Positions 1-8,566 of a stretch of 49,613 nt of DNA are shown piece after piece; positions within the stretch are counted from its first letter, which is position 1; each line of letters opens with the position of its first letter. The DNA comes from Sulfurimonas sp. GTDB lineage: Bacteria; Campylobacterota; Campylobacteria; Campylobacterales; Sulfurimonadaceae. The notes below the pieces were generated by a model. It was not told where the DNA came from, searched no databases, and worked only from the letters and a program-made list of their open reading frames with translations. A program made the position numbers and the translations under genes. The DNA is taken from contig JAKISR010000009.1 in NCBI GenBank assembly GCA_021648465.1, positions 1-49,613 of the forward strand, in the 5' to 3' direction.

Positions 1-42
1 CAAAAACAATGGAGTCAAAAATATGTAACAAATAATTTATAG
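1..42 (+). CDS. C-terminal tail of an incomplete upstream gene (unidentified)
   Basis: Frame 1 is open from the first base to a TAG at 40-42 and would encode the last 13 residues, QKQWSQKYVTNNL, of a protein starting outside the window. The residue mix looks like a real polar C-terminus, but 13 codons are too few to identify a family or to exclude chance. No RBS or start is available to test. Confidence 0.3.
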   Translation, partial: QKQWSQKYVTNNL

Positions 43-50
43 CCTAATTA

Positions 51-210
51 GGTGCCTCTGGATTTAAAAAAAGATGTGCTTTTTATAAATTTAGAGATGT
101 GGAAATGTTATGGAATTATTTGGGTTTGAGGTGTATTGGCTGTGTTGTCGTAAACTGTGGTATCATTCCTTTAGAAAGTTCAATTCTCCTCGGGGGTCAC
201 CACTTTTTCT
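51..210 (+). ncRNA. Candidate structured RNA with closing helix and U-rich tail
   Basis: No credible ORF lies here. GGTGCCTCTGG (51-61) can pair with the segment at about 188-202 ending GGGGGTCACC, using G-U pairs and one bulged U, and the 3' arm runs straight into a U-rich tract (203-212), as in an intrinsic terminator. GAATT (113-117) can pair with AATTC (182-186) just inside. A weak -10-like TTATAG lies at 37-42. The size, about 155 nt, is shorter than a usual 6S RNA, and the conserved SRP RNA and tmRNA motifs are absent. The RNA is inferred from sequence only and its class is unknown. Confidence 0.3.
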
Positions 211-288
211 TTTATAAAAACAATAAAAATAAACCTTCTTATTAGCTAATACTTGTTAAAATTATAAAAATAATTTTTAGGATTTTTA

Positions 289-1587
289 ATGTTAAGATTT
301 GCACCTAGTCCAACTGGTGATATGCACATAGGTAACCTTAGAGTTGCTATATTTAATTATATTATCTCAAAACAAAGAGATGAAGAGTTGATTGTTAGGA
401 TAGAAGATACTGATAAAGAGAGAAATATAGCGGGTAAAGATCAAGAGATACTTGATATACTCACTTTATTTAATATTGAGTACTCTCAAGTAGTATATCA
501 AAGTCAAAATATCCGTTTTCACTCAGCAATGGCTCTACAGTTAGTACACGATAAAAAAGCTTTTTCTTGTTTTTGTTCATCTGAGTGGCTTGAGAAAAAA
601 AAAGAAAAGGCTAAAGAGCAAAAAATTGCATATAGATATGATGATGCATGTAGAAATCTTCCCGATGAGTTAGTTATAGATAACAACAACCCTTTTACTA
701 TAAGAATTACAAAACCTGATGATATTATAACTATAATAGATTATATAAAAAGTGAAGTTAGTTTTGAGCCAAAAGATGTAGATAGCTTTATAATTCTTAG
801 ACAAGATAAAACTCCTACATATAACTTTGCCTGTGCAGTTGATGATATGCTTAGCGATATATCTCTAGTGATTCGCGGTGAAGATCACATGAGTAATGCC
901 CCAAAACAAGACCATATAAGAAATTTACTTAAGTACGGTAAAAAGATTGATTATGCTCACTTACCTATCATTTTAAATGATAGTGGTAAAAAGATGAGTA
1001 AAAGAGATGATGCTTCGAGTGTTAAGTGGCTTCTTGAAGAGGGTTACCTCCCTTCTGCTATTTCAAATTATTTAATATTAATAGGAAATAGACCACCAAA
1101 AGAGATTTTTGACATGAGTGAAGCTATAAAATGGTTTGACTTAGACAAAATTTCAAAATCCCCTGCTCGCTTTGATATTAATATGTTAAAACATATAAAC
1201 AAAGAACATCTAAAAAATCTTGAGCCTAAAGAGTTGTCAAGATATGTTGGTTTTGCTGATGCTGAAATAGGCAAATTAGCTCATGTGTATTTAGAAGAAG
1301 CTGGTACTACAAAAGAATTAAGAAATAAAATCGAACCTATTTTTGCAAAGAAAAAGATTCCAGAAGAGTTTTTGGAATCTTCTAAAATTATAATACAAAC
1401 CATAAAAGAAGCACCCTATTTTGAGGAATATGCTGATTTTAAAAAATACATAATGGAAAAATCAGGACTTAAAGGTAAAAATTTCTTTAAACCACTTAGA
1501 TATTTGCTAACTGGTTCTGAAAATGGTCCAAATATTGCTGAAATATATAAATATCTTAAAAATTATCTAGGAGAGATTATTAAATGA
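289..1587 (+). CDS. gltX: Glutamyl-tRNA synthetase, GluRS2-like
   Basis: This class I aminoacyl-tRNA synthetase charges tRNA with glutamate in the cytoplasm. The N-terminus RFAPSPTGDMHIGN carries the HIGH-type signature (HIGN, residues 13-16), and KMSKR is at residues 235-239. At 432 aa it is short for a GluRS. It most resembles the Helicobacter pylori GluRS2 (HP0643) as I remember it, which glutamylates tRNA-Gln so that GatCAB can amidate it; that specificity is inferred here and gltX numbering differs between genera. The start is the ATG after AGGAT. It overlaps the yggT start by 4 bp (ATGA), so the two are probably co-transcribed and translationally coupled. Confidence 0.95.
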   Translation: MLRFAPSPTGDMHIGNLRVAIFNYIISKQRDEELIVRIEDTDKERNIAGKDQEILDILTLFNIEYSQVVYQSQNIRFHSAMALQLVHDKKAFSCFCSSEWLEKKKEKAKEQKIAYRYDDACRNLPDELVIDNNNPFTIRITKPDDIITIIDYIKSEVSFEPKDVDSFIILRQDKTPTYNFACAVDDMLSDISLVIRGEDHMSNAPKQDHIRNLLKYGKKIDYAHLPIILNDSGKKMSKRDDASSVKWLLEEGYLPSAISNYLILIGNRPPKEIFDMSEAIKWFDLDKISKSPARFDINMLKHINKEHLKNLEPKELSRYVGFADAEIGKLAHVYLEEAGTTKELRNKIEPIFAKKKIPEEFLESSKIIIQTIKEAPYFEEYADFKKYIMEKSGLKGKNFFKPLRYLLTGSENGPNIAEIYKYLKNYLGEIIK

Positions 1588-1868
1588 ATATAATTAGTGA
1601 AATAATTCAAGGAATTGGCTTTCTTGCTCTAGGACTAATTGAGGTTTATGTATGGGTTATAATTATAGCTGCACTATTGAGTTTTGTAAAACCTGATCCA
1701 TATAATCCAGTAGTTCAATTCTTATATAAAATTACTAACCCTGCATATATACTAATAAGAAGGCACGTTAAAACAAATATTGGTGGCTTAGACTTAGCAC
1801 CACTGATAGTCATTATAGCTCTGCAAATTCTTATTGTAGTATTAAAGTCTCTCTTGCATAACATGTAG
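1584..1868 (+). CDS. YggT family integral membrane protein
   Basis: This 94-aa protein has two hydrophobic helices (about residues 8-32 and 66-90) around a polar loop containing PDPYNPVVQFLYKITNP, the family's typical DPxNPxxxFLxxxTxP motif. YggT proteins are inner-membrane proteins linked to osmotic tolerance and cell-division or membrane organisation; the exact role is not settled. It sits between gltX (4-bp overlap) and a lytic transglycosylase (2 bp apart) in one operon, an order I recall from Campylobacter jejuni. Confidence 0.88.
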   Translation: MNIISEIIQGIGFLALGLIEVYVWVIIIAALLSFVKPDPYNPVVQFLYKITNPAYILIRRHVKTNIGGLDLAPLIVIIALQILIVVLKSLLHNM

Positions 1869-1870
1869 CT

Positions 1871-3493
1871 ATGATAAAATATCTTTTTATATTTTCATTT
1901 CTCTTTTCATTAGGGTATGGAAATATAAAACTTAAAGATATAAGCTCAAAACCACCATGTCATGCTAAAGACTTTATGATATGGCAATACTTAAAACAAG
2001 ATATAACCCCACTAGAAGCTGAAGAGGCATATAGGCAAGTTGATAATAATAAAAGTCATAAACTATTTAATGCTTATGTAAAAAAAACAGATAATAAACA
2101 GATAAAATATAAACTGAAGTGCAAAAAAATAGCCCACTTAAATACAATTAAAAATGAAAAATGTTTAGAATTTGCCTTTACTCCTTACAGAGCAACAAAA
2201 CTTACAAAAATACAAAGAAGTGAGTTAAGCAAGAGAATAAAATCAAAATCAAAAATTGAACTTTTAAATATACTAAATGAAAAACATTCACTAAAAGCTT
2301 ATAAAAAATATACTCCAAGCACAATCCTTACACTTTTTAACAGCACTGGTTATAAATACCGCAAAAAATACCTAAATATACCTTTAAATAAAGAGTTTTT
2401 AAACTCTTTAACAAGATCTTGGAAAATTTCAAAATTTATTCAATTTATTGTTCATGATAATTCGTTTGATAAGCTTCAACTCTCTTTATTAAAAATGGAT
2501 GGAGAAAATTTAAACTCTAAAAATAATTTTTATCTTGCACTTAATCATTTAAGGCATAAAAACAAAAAACAAGCTGTTGAATTTTTTGAGTTATCTCGTC
2601 TAAAAGCAAAACATAAAATTGATGTAGATAAAAATGATTTTTGGATATTTCAAATAACAAAAGATAAAAAATATTTAAAAAAATTACTAAAAAGTAATGA
2701 TATTAATATATATACTCTATTTGCAAAAGAACAGATGGATGAAAAAGTAGAAAATTACTTTAGTAATCTTGTAACAGAATCTAAAGATTCTAATTTAAGT
2801 TTATCAGACCCTTTTCACTGGGATAAAATTAGAAAAAAAATAAAAACTACAAAAAAAGAAGAATTATTTGAACTTGCTCAATTTTACAAAGAAAAAGAGA
2901 TGCTTCCAGTTCAAGCTTATATAATCCAAAAAGCTTACAAGCATAATAAGCACGGCTATATAATGCCCTATGATAAGTATCTTAAAGGGTTAAGTCTAGA
3001 TAATAAAGCTCTTTTTTATGCTTTAATGAGACAAGAGAGCTTGATGATTCCAGCTGCACTATCAAAATCATATGCTCTAGGGCTTATGCAAATGATGCCA
3101 TTTGTAACAGATGATTTAAGTAAGCGAATTGAAAAACCAATCAAAAACTACAATGATATGTTTATACCAAAAAATAATATTAGATACTCAAGAGCACATA
3201 TTAAATGGATGCGAAAATCTCTTTATCATCCTCTTTTTATCGCTTATGCTTACAACGGTGGTATGGGATTTTTTAAAAGATATCTTCTTAAAAATAAATT
3301 TAAAAAAGGAGAATTTGAACCTTTTTTAAGTATGGAAATGATGACGAATAATGAAAGCAGAGAATATGGCAAAAAAGTTTTAGCAAACTATGTAATGTAT
3401 AAAAAAATTTTAGGAGAAGAAATCTCTATTATTCATCTTTTTGATACACTAATGAAGCCGAAGAAGACTGACCGTTTTCGAGAACAAGGCTAA
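1871..3493 (+). CDS. slt: Soluble lytic murein transglycosylase (Slt-type)
   Basis: This enzyme cleaves the MurNAc-GlcNAc bond of peptidoglycan to give 1,6-anhydro ends in the periplasm. The 540-aa precursor starts with a signal peptide (MIKYLFIFSFLFSLGYG). It continues with a long basic, helical, superhelix-like region, and a C-terminal SLT domain from about residue 375. The catalytic glutamate lies in MRQES (E389), followed by the family motifs YALGLMQMMP and AYAYNGG. The stop TAA (3491-3493) lies inside the 3' end of the convergent lipoprotein gene, so the two overlap by 65 bp. The fold assignment is secure; its place relative to other transglycosylases is inferred. Confidence 0.9.
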   Translation: MIKYLFIFSFLFSLGYGNIKLKDISSKPPCHAKDFMIWQYLKQDITPLEAEEAYRQVDNNKSHKLFNAYVKKTDNKQIKYKLKCKKIAHLNTIKNEKCLEFAFTPYRATKLTKIQRSELSKRIKSKSKIELLNILNEKHSLKAYKKYTPSTILTLFNSTGYKYRKKYLNIPLNKEFLNSLTRSWKISKFIQFIVHDNSFDKLQLSLLKMDGENLNSKNNFYLALNHLRHKNKKQAVEFFELSRLKAKHKIDVDKNDFWIFQITKDKKYLKKLLKSNDINIYTLFAKEQMDEKVENYFSNLVTESKDSNLSLSDPFHWDKIRKKIKTTKKEELFELAQFYKEKEMLPVQAYIIQKAYKHNKHGYIMPYDKYLKGLSLDNKALFYALMRQESLMIPAALSKSYALGLMQMMPFVTDDLSKRIEKPIKNYNDMFIPKNNIRYSRAHIKWMRKSLYHPLFIAYAYNGGMGFFKRYLLKNKFKKGEFEPFLSMEMMTNNESREYGKKVLANYVMYKKILGEEISIIHLFDTLMKPKKTDRFREQG

Positions 3494-3917
3494 GATTTTC
3501 ATCAGCTTTAAATGCTACTAAATAGTATTTATTCCATGCACTTTTAATTGATACTAGTTTAGAAAATCTATTGTTTTGTGGAAGTTTTTTTAGTTTTATA
3601 GGTGGTTTTGAGTTAAGTTTAAGTGTTAAATCTGTCTCCACTTTATCTTTAGGATTGTTCATCTCTTTAGAATCTTTAATAAATGTATATACAAAAAAAT
3701 ACTCATCAGTATTAAAAGATTCTGGATAAATCTCATTTAAATATATTGCAGAAAAAACTCCATCAACTTCTCCTGTTTTAGAGGTTATTTTACTATTTTG
3801 TAAGCTTGATATACTTAGTTCTTGTTCTTTTGTTAATTTAAATTTATCAAAAGCATTTTTACTAGAACATCCAGCAAAAGATATTAAAAAAATTAAAACT
3901 ATAAAAAAAGTTTTCAT
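3429..3917 (-). CDS. Conserved lipoprotein of unknown function
   Basis: This 162-aa protein begins with a lipoprotein signal, MKTFFIVLIFLISFAGC, with lipobox FAGC (Cys17). The mature part is a compact polar domain with alternating hydrophobic residues, probably beta-rich, and no recognised motif. It is expressed away from mobB, with a -10-like TATAAT on the minus strand at 3943-3948 and AGGA before the ATG. Its 3' end runs 65 bp into the convergent transglycosylase gene. A lipoprotein gene at the same place (Cj0842) exists in Campylobacter jejuni as I remember it. Function unknown. Confidence 0.75.
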   Translation of the reverse strand: MKTFFIVLIFLISFAGCSSKNAFDKFKLTKEQELSISSLQNSKITSKTGEVDGVFSAIYLNEIYPESFNTDEYFFVYTFIKDSKEMNNPKDKVETDLTLKLNSKPPIKLKKLPQNNRFSKLVSIKSAWNKYYLVAFKADENLSLVLENGQSSSASLVYQKDE

Positions 3918-3942
3918 TTGGTATCCTGTAAATAATTAGGGA

Positions 3943-3986
3943 ATTATATCTTATTAAACAAGCTTTTAATGAGTATTTTGTATAAT
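3943..3986. promoter_or_regulatory. Divergent -10 elements for the lipoprotein gene and mobB
   Basis: The 97-bp gap holds two outward-facing -10 boxes: TATAAT on the minus strand (3943-3948) for the lipoprotein gene and TATAAT on the plus strand (3981-3986) for mobB. No -35 consensus is seen, which is normal for sigma-70 promoters in this phylum. Confidence 0.5.
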
Positions 3987-4014
3987 CTCATAAATTTTAA
4001 TTCAAAGATAAAAA

Positions 4015-4518
4015 GTGAACAAAAGATTAGCAGTTGCATTTACAGGTCCGTCAAATAGTGGTAAAACTACTCTTATTTTAAAAATAGCTAGAAAGTTCAT
4101 TCATGAGCATAAAAAAGAGGTTGCTATTATAAAACATGACCCAAAAGATAAAGCTCGTTTTGATGTTGAAGGTAAAGATAGTTATAAATTTTCAGATACT
4201 GGTGCAGAGGTAATTATAACCTCTCCTAATCGCACAACATACTTTTCACAAAGACAAAAAGAACTTGATGAGATAATTAGACTTTTTGATAAGTTTGATA
4301 TTTTACTAGTTGAAGGACTTAAAAATCTTCCATTACCAAGAATATGTGTGTTTAGGGATTCAATTGATAATGATTATTTCCCATATATGAATGCATTAGC
4401 AACTGATAATAGTATAGATTTAAATAGTTATGAGATACCTCAAAATATTGATATTTTAGATCTAAACAGTTCTGAAGATATCATATCTTGGATACTTAAA
4501 AACGCGAAGGAAGTATAA
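4015..4518 (+). CDS. mobB: Molybdopterin-guanine dinucleotide biosynthesis protein MobB
   Basis: This P-loop GTP-binding protein assists MobA in attaching GMP to molybdopterin for bis-MGD enzymes such as nitrate or formate oxidoreductases. The Walker A motif GPSNSGKTT is at residues 11-19, followed by the family block AIIKHDPKDK and the LLVEGLKNLPLPRI segment; 167 aa is normal. Translation starts at GTG (4015); no ATG is available before the P-loop. It heads a run mobB-fbp-small Cys protein-metG and has its own -10 (3981-3986). MobB is usually an accessory, non-essential factor. Confidence 0.9.
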   Translation: MNKRLAVAFTGPSNSGKTTLILKIARKFIHEHKKEVAIIKHDPKDKARFDVEGKDSYKFSDTGAEVIITSPNRTTYFSQRQKELDEIIRLFDKFDILLVEGLKNLPLPRICVFRDSIDNDYFPYMNALATDNSIDLNSYEIPQNIDILDLNSSEDIISWILKNAKEV

Positions 4519-4519
4519 A

Positions 4520-5362
4520 TTGAAAGATATATTTGATGCAATTCAAAAAACTGCAAAAAGAATTAAAATAGCTATAGATGTTAAAGACATAGGCTATTCA
4601 CAACAAGAAAATAGTTCAGGTGAAACTCAACTACAACTTGATTTAAAATGTGATTTAATTATTGAGGAGGAGTTATCTAGGGTAGCTTCTGTTCACACAA
4701 TAGCAAGCGAAGAAAAAGATAAAGAGATATTATTAAATGAAAATGGTACATATTTTATAGCGTATGACCCACTTGATGGCTCATCCCTAGTAGATGTAAA
4801 TTTGAGTGTTGGTTCTATATTTGGAATTTATGAAAATGCTTTTGGTGCTAAAAACATGGTTGCTGCATGTTATGTTGTTTTTGGTCCTCGTGTTGAGATG
4901 GTTTTTGCTCGTCATACTGCAAAGCTTCACTTACTTCAAGCTGGTGAATTTGAGTTTGTTAAAGAGATTCGCTTAAATAAAAAAGGAAATATAAATGCTC
5001 CTGGTGGAACTCAACAAAACTGGGAACCGTATCACAAAAAAATGATTGATGGATTTTTTGCTGAAGGGTATCGCCTAAGATACTCTGGTGGAATGGTTCC
5101 TGATTTACACCAGATTTTACTTAAAGGTGGTGGTCTTTTTAGTTACCCTAATACTTCAGATAGACCTCAAGGTAAACTCCGCAAGCTTTTTGAAGTATTT
5201 CCATTTGCATTTATTTACAAGATGGCTGGTGGTGGGGCTGTTGACGGTAAAAATGACTTAATGGAACTTGACCATAATCACATACATGATACTTCAGCAT
5301 GTTTTTTTGGTTCAAACTATGAAATAGCAAAAGTAAAAGAAGTTTATGCAAGAAACACTTAA
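4520..5362 (+). CDS. fbp: Fructose-1,6-bisphosphatase, class I
   Basis: The enzyme removes the 1-phosphate from fructose 1,6-bisphosphate in gluconeogenesis. The metal-binding motif DPLDGSS starts at residue 83, ASEEKD near residue 63 supplies upstream acidic ligands, and the substrate region YRLRYSGGMVPD and KLFEVFPFAF are present. 280 aa is slightly shorter than many class I enzymes (about 330). The start is TTG at 4520, one base after the mobB stop, so translation is probably coupled. In an autotrophic member of this phylum, CO2 enters by the reductive TCA cycle and this enzyme would make hexose from the product; that use is inferred. Confidence 0.93.
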   Translation: MKDIFDAIQKTAKRIKIAIDVKDIGYSQQENSSGETQLQLDLKCDLIIEEELSRVASVHTIASEEKDKEILLNENGTYFIAYDPLDGSSLVDVNLSVGSIFGIYENAFGAKNMVAACYVVFGPRVEMVFARHTAKLHLLQAGEFEFVKEIRLNKKGNINAPGGTQQNWEPYHKKMIDGFFAEGYRLRYSGGMVPDLHQILLKGGGLFSYPNTSDRPQGKLRKLFEVFPFAFIYKMAGGGAVDGKNDLMELDHNHIHDTSACFFGSNYEIAKVKEVYARNT

Positions 5363-5552
5363 TCAACAACTAGATAAGTTTGAACTTCATTTAAATGAGA
5401 TAATTGTTAAACTTCAAAATTGTCAAATAGATAAAAATATACAAAGCTGTAGCAGTTGTGAACATTATTTCAAATGTGAACTACGAACTGATTATGTAAA
5501 ATCAGTTTATAACAGTATGTCCAAGGGAGATACTGGTGGATTTGAATTTTAA
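5346..5552 (+). CDS. Small cysteine-motif protein, unknown function
   Basis: This 68-aa acidic and amphipathic protein carries a cysteine cluster CSSCEHYFKC (about residues 35-44) plus Cys27, which could bind a metal or form disulfides. It has no signal peptide. The ATG lies inside fbp (17-bp overlap), and it precedes metG by 46 bp, so it is part of the mobB-fbp-metG unit. I recall a short gene at the same position in Campylobacter jejuni, which supports a real gene. Function unknown. Confidence 0.7.
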   Translation: MQETLNQQLDKFELHLNEIIVKLQNCQIDKNIQSCSSCEHYFKCELRTDYVKSVYNSMSKGDTGGFEF

Positions 5553-5598
5553 GCAACTTTAGATAAAATAACACTAAATAATCATCGAGGTAAAAAAA

Positions 5599-7533
5599 TT
5601 GAGTAAATATATTACAACACCTATATACTATGTTAATGGCGAAGCTCATATAGGGCATGCTTATACAACTTTTATAGCTGACACTATGACAAGATATGAA
5701 AAACTAAAAGGTAATGATACTTACTTTTTAACTGGAACTGATGAGTATGGTCAAAAGATAGAAGAATCTGCACAAAAAGCTGGTAAACCCACTCAAGAGT
5801 TTGCAGATGAAATGAGTGCCACATTTAAAACTCTATGGGATAATTTTGACATATGTTATGATAAATTTATTAAAACAACTGATGAAGATCATAAAATAGG
5901 TGCACAAAAAGCTTTTGAAGTTATGTATGCAAAAGGCGATATATACAAAGATTTTTATGAAGGTCATTATTGTGTAAGTTGTGAGACTTTTTTTCCTGAA
6001 ACTCAACTTGTTGATGGTGAATTTTGTCCTGATTGTGGAAGAACTACAAGTGTTGTAAAAGAGGAAAGTTACTTCTTTAAATTATCAAAATATGAAGATA
6101 AACTACTAAAACTTTATGAAAACCAACCTGATTTTATTTTACCTCGTTCTCGTGCTAATGAAGTTATAAACTTTGTAAAAGGTGGGCTTCATGATCTCTC
6201 TGTTACTCGTACATCATTTACTTGGGGTGTAAAAATACCAGCTTCACTTAACGATGATAAACACGTTATGTATGTATGGCTGGATGCATTACTAAACTAC
6301 ATAACCGCTTTAGGATATGGAAAAGATGATGCAAATATGAAATATTGGCCGGCTTCAACACAATTTGTTGGAAAAGACATATTGAGATTTCATGCTATCT
6401 ATTGGCCTGCATTTTTAATGAGTCTTGATTTGCCTCTTCCTAAACATATTGCTGCACATGGTTGGTGGACTAGGAACGGTGAAAAGATGTCAAAGTCTAA
6501 GGGTAATGTTATAGCTCCTAAAGATGTTGCTGATGTTTATGGTGCTGAAAATCTAAGGTATTTTATGCTTAGAGAAGTTCCTTTCGGTCAAGATGGAGAT
6601 TTTTCACAACGTGCATTTATAGATAGAATAAACTCGGAACTTAGTAATGACCTTGGTAATTTACTTAACCGTATTATTGGTATGAGTAGTAAATACTCTG
6701 ATTTTGAAATAGATAGTGTTGATGTAGAGAAATATCACTCTAAAGAACTTGATGCAATGAATGAAACTCTTGCTTCACTTGATGGTTTTATGCAAAAAAT
6801 GCAAACTCATAGATACCTAGAAGAACTATGGAAACTTTTTGTTATAGGTAATAAAGCTATAGAAGAACATGCTCCATGGGTTAAAATGAAAGAGGATAAA
6901 AAAGATGAAGCTCTAGGAACTGTAGCTCTTGTTGCAAACATACTTGCAAAAGCTTCTATTATGCTCTCCCCTATTATGCCTAAGACTACAGCAACTATTG
7001 CTGATGCACTTAACTTTAAAATTAATAATGATAGTTATAAAAAACTAATATGCGATAAAAAACTATTAAAATTATTTAATATCAAAAAAGTTCCGCCTCT
7101 TTTTCCTCGTGTTGAAGAACCATTAATGCAAGAAGCTCCAAAAGCTATGCCTGATGATAAGCCAAATGATAAAATGAAAGAAGAATTATTACAAAAAGAT
7201 GATAGTGGTCTTATAGAAATTGGTCAATTTTTTGAAACATCATTAAAAGTTGGTACCATTGTAGAAGCAGAGGAAGTTCCTAAGAGTAAAAAACTTCTAA
7301 AAATTCAAGTTGATTTAGGTGAAGAGTCTCCTAGACAAGTTGTAGCTGGGATAAAAGAGTTTTACAGTGCTGAGTCATTACCTGGTACTCAAGTTTGTGT
7401 AGTAGCAAACTTAAAACCTGCAAAACTTATGGGTATGATGTCAGAGGGTATGCTTTTGGCTGCTAAGGATGAGGAAGGTTTATGTTTAGTTAGACCAGAA
7501 AAACCTAAAAAAGCTGGTACACCCATTGGATGA
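5599..7533 (+). CDS. metG: Methionyl-tRNA synthetase with C-terminal tRNA-binding domain
   Basis: This enzyme charges both initiator and elongator tRNA-Met. The class I signatures are HIGH (residues 17-20) and KMSKS (296-300). A single zinc-binding knuckle uses CxxC at 125-128 and 143-146. From about residue 540 an OB-fold EMAP/Trbp111-type domain follows (FETSLKVGTIVEAEEVPKSKK ... VVAGI), which aids tRNA binding and dimerisation. At 644 aa it is the long, domain-fused form. The start is TTG at 5599 after GAGG, giving MSKYITTPIYYVNGEAHIGH. It overlaps the next gene by 4 bp (ATGA). Confidence 0.96.
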   Translation: MSKYITTPIYYVNGEAHIGHAYTTFIADTMTRYEKLKGNDTYFLTGTDEYGQKIEESAQKAGKPTQEFADEMSATFKTLWDNFDICYDKFIKTTDEDHKIGAQKAFEVMYAKGDIYKDFYEGHYCVSCETFFPETQLVDGEFCPDCGRTTSVVKEESYFFKLSKYEDKLLKLYENQPDFILPRSRANEVINFVKGGLHDLSVTRTSFTWGVKIPASLNDDKHVMYVWLDALLNYITALGYGKDDANMKYWPASTQFVGKDILRFHAIYWPAFLMSLDLPLPKHIAAHGWWTRNGEKMSKSKGNVIAPKDVADVYGAENLRYFMLREVPFGQDGDFSQRAFIDRINSELSNDLGNLLNRIIGMSSKYSDFEIDSVDVEKYHSKELDAMNETLASLDGFMQKMQTHRYLEELWKLFVIGNKAIEEHAPWVKMKEDKKDEALGTVALVANILAKASIMLSPIMPKTTATIADALNFKINNDSYKKLICDKKLLKLFNIKKVPPLFPRVEEPLMQEAPKAMPDDKPNDKMKEELLQKDDSGLIEIGQFFETSLKVGTIVEAEEVPKSKKLLKIQVDLGEESPRQVVAGIKEFYSAESLPGTQVCVVANLKPAKLMGMMSEGMLLAAKDEEGLCLVRPEKPKKAGTPIG

Positions 7534-8525
7534 GGCTTGAAAATTTTCTAGCACTAACCCACTCTACTCTTCTTAACAACCCTTGTATCAATAGTTTTAA
7601 TGATATAACCTTTCAAGCAAATAAAGTAAAAAGAGGTGATCTCTTTTTCGCTTTTGATAAAGATGAAATTCAACTAGCTCTAAACAATGGTGCTTATGGC
7701 ATAGTATTTGATACTAAAGTAAAGATATCTGATAATGAAATAGCTTGGATGGAAGTTCAAAATATAGATGATGCATTAAAAAAATTACTCCGTTTTAAGA
7801 TGATAGAGAGAGATATTATTGCTTATGAATGTAATGAAATAGTATTAAAACTCTCTTTACAAATTTCAACTCCATCAAACTTTCTCTCACTTATCGGAGA
7901 TATAAAATCTATTTTTAAATCTATTTGGAATATACAAGAAAAAACTACAGTATTGTTCTGCTCTACTTCTCAAAATAAAGACATATTTACATCTGTTAAA
8001 AAGCTTCCACAAAGAACTTTAAATAATATACAAATTATGGAACAAACACTATTTGAAACATCATTTATATATGATAATATTTATTATGAAAGAGAGTTAA
8101 TATCCCCATTTTTTATCCCCTATTTAGAAGAGTTGCTATATTTTTTTAAAATAATAAAAATTGATTATAAACTCAAAAAATTTACCCTTATTGAGCATTT
8201 TGAAGCTGTGTTTACAAATAAAAAGTTTGAAATAAATAGTTTTGGAACTAGTGATAAAGTTCTTATTTTTGAATCAAATACTAGCTTAATAGAAAATCAA
8301 ATTCTTTTTTTACAAAAGCAAGCACCATGGGCAAATACTATCTTTATTCTTCCTCACTTTACTAAATATGAAGCAAATAAAAATATATATAAGTATAAAA
8401 ATGAAAATGAGATAATAGATATCCTAAAAAATACAATGTTTAATTTTGCACTTATTGTTGGATCTGATAAGTCTATATTAGATAAATTAATTATAAATCA
8501 GAAACAATTGGTATTAGATTTTTAG
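7530..8525 (+). CDS. Mur-ligase-like protein without the ATP-binding core
   Basis: This is a 331-aa protein of uncertain function. Its N-terminus (FQANKVKRGDLFFAFDKDEIQLALNNGAYGIVFD, about residues 28-62) matches the Mur ligase N-terminal pattern SRKVKxGDLFFA...ALxxGA. The GTNGKT/S ATP-binding motif that should follow is missing, and the rest has no family motif that I recognise. It starts with ATGA overlapping the metG stop, so it is translated with metG. It may be a degenerate MurF/MurE relative or a protein reusing only the UDP-MurNAc-binding fold. Function not assigned. Confidence 0.6.
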   Translation: MRLENFLALTHSTLLNNPCINSFNDITFQANKVKRGDLFFAFDKDEIQLALNNGAYGIVFDTKVKISDNEIAWMEVQNIDDALKKLLRFKMIERDIIAYECNEIVLKLSLQISTPSNFLSLIGDIKSIFKSIWNIQEKTTVLFCSTSQNKDIFTSVKKLPQRTLNNIQIMEQTLFETSFIYDNIYYERELISPFFIPYLEELLYFFKIIKIDYKLKKFTLIEHFEAVFTNKKFEINSFGTSDKVLIFESNTSLIENQILFLQKQAPWANTIFILPHFTKYEANKNIYKYKNENEIIDILKNTMFNFALIVGSDKSILDKLIINQKQLVLDF

Positions 8526-8566
8526 ATACAATACAACAATTTAAAACTATTAAGGCAAGACCAAAT

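Noticed and set aside
109..124. 12-base match TATGGAATTATT shared with 49358-49369
   Set aside because: In 50 kb of AT-rich DNA many 12-base matches are expected by chance and the flanks diverge.
140..205. 3' end of a tmRNA or a tRNA T-arm (AAGTTCAATTCTCC ... CACCAC)
   Set aside because: The five-base T-stem does not pair and the GGTTCGA-type loop context is missing.
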